A stretch of 64,000 nt of DNA from an uncultured Alphaproteobacteria bacterium (GTDB taxonomy: Bacteria; Pseudomonadota; Alphaproteobacteria; Rs-D84), in NCBI GenBank assembly GCA_944389385.1, contig CALXMC010000003.1, positions 74,356 through 138,355 of the forward strand, given 5' to 3'. The notes beneath the pieces are model-generated. The model searched no databases. It worked only from the letters and a program-made list of their open reading frames with translations, and had not been told where the DNA came from. Positions 60,638 to 64,000 of this stretch are shown in pieces. The position numbers and the translations under genes were made by a program. How positions within the stretch are numbered: position 1 is the first letter of the stretch; every line of letters starts with the position of its first letter.

Positions 60638-63297
60638 TATTTGTCGCGTGGGAATTTGACCGCCGCCTGGGCCGCCGCAAGGCGTGCAATTGGCACGCGG
60701 AACGGACTGCACGATACGGAATCAAATCCAATGCGATGGAAATATTCAACCGATGCGGGATCGCCACCATGTTCGCCGCAAACACCCAAGTGAATGTTTG
60801 TGCCCTTGGTTTTGCGTGCTTTGGCAACCGCGTCTTCGATTAAGATTCCAACGCCCTGTTGATCGACGGACGCAAATGGATCTGCGACATAGATACCACG
60901 CGCGCGGTATTCGTCCAAAATCTTGCCAGTGTCGTCACGCGACATACCCAATGTTGTTTGTGTCAAATCGTTTGTGCCGAATTCAAAGAATTCACAACTT
61001 TCTGCGATTTGATCCGCCAACACGGCCGCGCGTGGCAATTCAATCATCGAACCAACACTGTATTCAACACTGTCGCCCGTTTCAGCAAACAATGATGCAG
61101 CCGTTGCGTCGATTACTGATTTAACAATATCAACCTCTTTCTTGGAACCGACCAATGGAACCTCGATTTCAGGGAATACACGGATACCTGCGTTTTTGCA
61201 TTCAATCGCAGCCGACAAAATCGCGCGCGTTTGCATTTCGCAGATTTCTGGGTATGTAATCGCCAAACGACAACCACGATGTCCCAGCATCGGATTTTGT
61301 TCGTGTAAAGCCTCGGCACGAGCCTTGACAAATTCAACCGATTTTCCAATGTGTGCGGCCAATTCGCCAATTTCAGCGTCTGTGTGCGGCAAGAATTCAT
61401 GTAACGGCGGGTCAATCAAGCGGATTGTAACCGGCAGACCGTCCATAATCTTGAACAATTCCACAAAGTCAGCCTTTTGATACGGCAACAATTTCGCCAG
61501 CGCAGCACGACGACCATCTTCGTCATCTGCCAAAATCATTTCGCGCATATCCTGGATACGTGCCGGATCAAAGAACATGTGTTCCGTACGCGCCAGTCCG
61601 ATACCTTCGGCACCAAAATCGCGCGCCTGTTTGGCATCTTTTGGTGTTTCGGCGTTGGCTTTGACTTTCAATGTTTTGATTTCATCAACCCACTGCATCA
61701 ACGTGCCAAAATTGCCGGTCAATTCAACCGATACGGTTGGAACCTGGCCCAGAATAATTTCGCCACGTGCGCCGTCGATGGAAACCCAATCGCCTTCATT
61801 AACAACAACGCCAGACGTTGTTTTCATTGTTTTGGAATCATAGTCAATCTTGATATCCGGCGAACCAGACACGCATGGTGTGCCCATACCACGTGCAACC
61901 ACCGCCGCGTGCGATGTCATACCACCACGCGCAGTGATAACACCCTGGGCCGCGTTCATACCTGCGATATCTTCGGGTGATGTTTCAACGCGGATTAACA
62001 TAACCTTTTTGCCTTCCTTGGCCCAGCGTTCTGCATCGTCTGCGCTGAACACAGCCTGGCCAACGGCGGCACCCGGGGATGCCGGCAACCCGGTTGCGAT
62101 AACGTTCTTTTCAGCCTTGGGATCCAACATAGGATGCAACAAGTGATCCAACTGATCCGCACCAACGCGCAGGATGGCCTCTTCTTTGGTCAGCAAACCT
62201 TCATTCACCATTTCAACAGCCATGCGAACCGCAGCCGCAGCAGTACGTTTGCCGTTACGGCACTGTAACATCCACAGTTTGCCATGTTCGATGGTGAATT
62301 CCATGTCCTGCATATCTTTGTAATGCTTTTCCAATTTTTCGCGAACATCGCACAGTTCTTTATAAACGTCGGGCATGGCTTCTTCCAACGACAGACGGCC
62401 GGAATCGTCGCGGCTCATCGGTTGTGGGGTACGAATACCGGCAACAACGTCTTCGCCCTGGGCGTTAATCAGATATTCGCCGTAATATTTATTTTCACCG
62501 GTGGCCGGGTCGCGGCTGAAACACACACCAGTTGCGGAATCATCGCCAGAATTGCCAAACACCATGGCCTGGACATTAACAGCGGTACCCCAATCGCCTG
62601 GGATATTATTTAATTTACGATATGTGATGGCTTTCTTGCTCATCCAACTGCCGAATACGGCGCCGATGCCCAATTTCAGTTGTTCCCATGGAGCTTGTGG
62701 GAATACTTTGCCGATTTTCACACCGATTTCTTTGAATTTTTCAACCAATTCTTTCAAATCGTCGGCGGTCAGTTCTGTATCGACTTTGTAACCTTTATCT
62801 TCCTTCATGCGTTCCAGTGTGTGTTCAAACAGGTCAATGTCTGCACCCAACACAACGTCCGAGAACATCATGATAAAGCGACGATATGAATCATACGCAA
62901 AACGTTCGTTACCGGAATGTTTCGCCAATGCTTTGACAGTTTCGTCATTTAATCCCAAATTCAAAACAGTATCCATCATGCCCGGCATGGAAACACGCGC
63001 ACCCGAACGCACAGAAACCAATAATGGGTTTTCCATATCTGCAAATTTTTTGCCCATGATAGATTCAATGTGGGCGATACCATCGCGAACCTGATCCATT
63101 AAATCATCTGGATATTTTTGATTATTGTCGTAATAGTAGGTGCAAACCTCGGTCGTGACGGTAAAACCGGCCGGCACAGGCAGCCCAACCAAATTCATTT
63201 CAGCCAAATTAGCACCCTTGCCCCCCAACAGATTACGCATGTCTGCGCGACCCTCGGCGGCACCGTTGCCAAATTTATAAACCCATTTTGTACTCAT
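60637..63297 (-). CDS. ppdK: pyruvate, phosphate dikinase
   Basis: 886 residues, full length. The ATP-grasp domain (LLGGKGANLAEM start), the phosphohistidine swivel domain with the catalytic His in GGMTSHAAVVARGMG, and the PEP-binding TIM barrel with GIGLARTEHMFF, GHRGCRLAITYPEI and FGTNDLTQ. It interconverts pyruvate + ATP + Pi with PEP + AMP + PPi. With pyruvate kinase in the same window it suggests PPi-linked glycolysis or PEP regeneration. ATG follows AAGGAGAAACC. Monocistronic. Confidence 0.97.
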   Translation of the reverse strand: MSTKWVYKFGNGAAEGRADMRNLLGGKGANLAEMNLVGLPVPAGFTVTTEVCTYYYDNNQKYPDDLMDQVRDGIAHIESIMGKKFADMENPLLVSVRSGARVSMPGMMDTVLNLGLNDETVKALAKHSGNERFAYDSYRRFIMMFSDVVLGADIDLFEHTLERMKEDKGYKVDTELTADDLKELVEKFKEIGVKIGKVFPQAPWEQLKLGIGAVFGSWMSKKAITYRKLNNIPGDWGTAVNVQAMVFGNSGDDSATGVCFSRDPATGENKYYGEYLINAQGEDVVAGIRTPQPMSRDDSGRLSLEEAMPDVYKELCDVREKLEKHYKDMQDMEFTIEHGKLWMLQCRNGKRTAAAAVRMAVEMVNEGLLTKEEAILRVGADQLDHLLHPMLDPKAEKNVIATGLPASPGAAVGQAVFSADDAERWAKEGKKVMLIRVETSPEDIAGMNAAQGVITARGGMTSHAAVVARGMGTPCVSGSPDIKIDYDSKTMKTTSGVVVNEGDWVSIDGARGEIILGQVPTVSVELTGNFGTLMQWVDEIKTLKVKANAETPKDAKQARDFGAEGIGLARTEHMFFDPARIQDMREMILADDEDGRRAALAKLLPYQKADFVELFKIMDGLPVTIRLIDPPLHEFLPHTDAEIGELAAHIGKSVEFVKARAEALHEQNPMLGHRGCRLAITYPEICEMQTRAILSAAIECKNAGIRVFPEIEVPLVGSKKEVDIVKSVIDATAASLFAETGDSVEYSVGSMIELPRAAVLADQIAESCEFFEFGTNDLTQTTLGMSRDDTGKILDEYRARGIYVADPFASVDQQGVGILIEDAVAKARKTKGTNIHLGVCGEHGGDPASVEYFHRIGFDSVSCSPFRVPIARLAAAQAAVKFPRDK

Positions 63298-63433
63298 TAT
63301 GGTTTCTCCTTGCTAGATTATTAAAACGCGCACAGATTTTGCGGGATATGGTGCCGAATTGCAAGAAAAAAAGCACTGCATTTTTTATTTTTTTAACTTT
63401 ACAAATGCGAATTTCGCGGGTATTTTGGTCAAT

Positions 63434-64000
63434 ATGACAAATTTGAAAGACTTGGCGTTTGTCGCCGAATTAAATAACCATCTGAAATCGGGCGGCGTGA
63501 TTGCGTTCCCAACAGATACAGTATGGGGACTGGGGGCGTTGCCGACACGCGCGGGCGCGGATGCGCTGTTTGAAATTAAACGTCGGCCTGCGAACAAGCA
63601 TTTAATCATTATGTCCGACAGTTTTGAACACATTAAACCATATATGGCGGAATATCCCGCGCGTGCGTTTGAATTGGCACAGAAATACTGGCCGGGCGCA
63701 CTGACCATTGGTGTGCCAGTGGCGGGGACTGATTCCATGGTGTTTGGTGGGGTGCGCGTGCCGAATTACAAGCCATTTATGGAATTATGTGGCGTGATTG
63801 ACGGGCATTGTTTGGCAACAACATCCGCCAACATATCGGGGCAACCAACATTACAATCAGCCAAAGAAATCAGAAAAACTTTCCCAAACATAATCGTAAT
63901 CGATAACGCATTTGAACCAATGGGTGGTGCGCCCAGCACAGTGGCCGTTCTGGACGGCGACGATATAAACATCGTCCGCACCGGCAGCGTGGTGATTGAA
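63434..64000 (+). CDS. L-threonylcarbamoyladenylate synthase (Sua5/YrdC/TsaC), 3' end outside window
   Basis: 189 codons are open to the window edge, so the gene is partial. The product shows the YrdC signature GGVIAFPTDTVWGLGALPTR, KRRPANKHLIIM and the CLATTSANISGQP nucleotide-binding stretch. It makes threonylcarbamoyl-AMP for t6A37 on ANN-reading tRNAs. Whether it has a Sua5 C-terminal domain cannot be seen. Start at ATG 63434; no strong ribosome binding site is visible, so initiation may be weak or leaderless. Divergent from ppdK. Confidence 0.9.
   Translation, partial: MTNLKDLAFVAELNNHLKSGGVIAFPTDTVWGLGALPTRAGADALFEIKRRPANKHLIIMSDSFEHIKPYMAEYPARAFELAQKYWPGALTIGVPVAGTDSMVFGGVRVPNYKPFMELCGVIDGHCLATTSANISGQPTLQSAKEIRKTFPNIIVIDNAFEPMGGAPSTVAVLDGDDINIVRTGSVVIE

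Noticed and set aside
59288-60659. Several 68-123-residue plus-strand frames in the repeat array with similar protein sequences
   Set aside because: Their similarity comes from the DNA repeats; no ribosome binding site, no codon pattern and copies break in different frames.

Overview
The window reads as chromosomal sequence from an uncultured, probably host-associated alphaproteobacterium (inference). Supporting signs are a GapR/DUF2312 gene, a PBP1A/MraY/FtsW/MurG envelope set, five VirB6-like paralogues in one cluster (tandem VirB6 copies are best known in Rickettsiales), and intergenic palindromic repeats that begin GTCATTGCGA and end GCGATGAC. All genes read with the standard code, most lie on the minus strand, and intergenic gaps are short outside a few repeat-rich spots.

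Region by region. 1-13 kb is housekeeping: a Kef-type antiporter, rsmA-recR, a SPOR-domain D-Ala-D-Ala carboxypeptidase, pyruvate kinase, gapR, pyrG, comEC, truA, a 60-residue Cys-rich protein, fmt, def, rmuC. 13-20 kb carries a repeat patch, a small membrane protein, a HAD phosphatase, and a marR-tolC-adaptor-RND operon. The RND pump lacks the canonical proton-relay Asp pair and its adaptor is unusually small. 20-21.8 kb is an accessory-looking stretch with tRNA-Gln and tRNA-Glu, each followed by degenerate copies of its own 3' end, an orphan 139-residue gene and a consensus promoter that drives only a ~40-nt terminated transcript. 21.8-30.7 kb has a coiled-coil membrane protein, merR-gyrA, two micro-ORFs ahead of rpmH, an acyl-ACP thioesterase, valS, an orphan gene and comF. 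30.7-39.6 kb holds an OmpA-like exported protein, murG-ftsW-mraY (murD and murC absent), a lysozyme-inhibitor-like lipoprotein, PBP1A, a SuhB/inositol-monophosphatase homologue with lost metal ligands, rpmE and an orphan.

39.6-46.3 kb is the VirB6-like cluster: one gene leftward and four translationally coupled genes rightward from a shared promoter region. After uvrD and dnaQ, 49-59 kb holds three exported proteins. Two are giant (1301 and 1033 aa) and share a layout: signal peptide, Ser/Arg/Val/Thr-rich disordered stretch, a Cys-containing helical domain, then tandem Cys-rich modules. rplU-rpmA sits between them. 59-60.6 kb is almost wholly intergenic repeats, including three 134-bp copies of one composite palindrome. 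The window ends with ppdK and the start of a tsaC/sua5 gene.

Two themes stand out. First, the VirB6-like array together with the giant Cys-rich exported proteins may form an envelope or secretion system I do not recognise. Second, at least eight genes have a -10 hexamer only 6-10 nt before the ATG and no ribosome binding site, which suggests frequent leaderless transcription.
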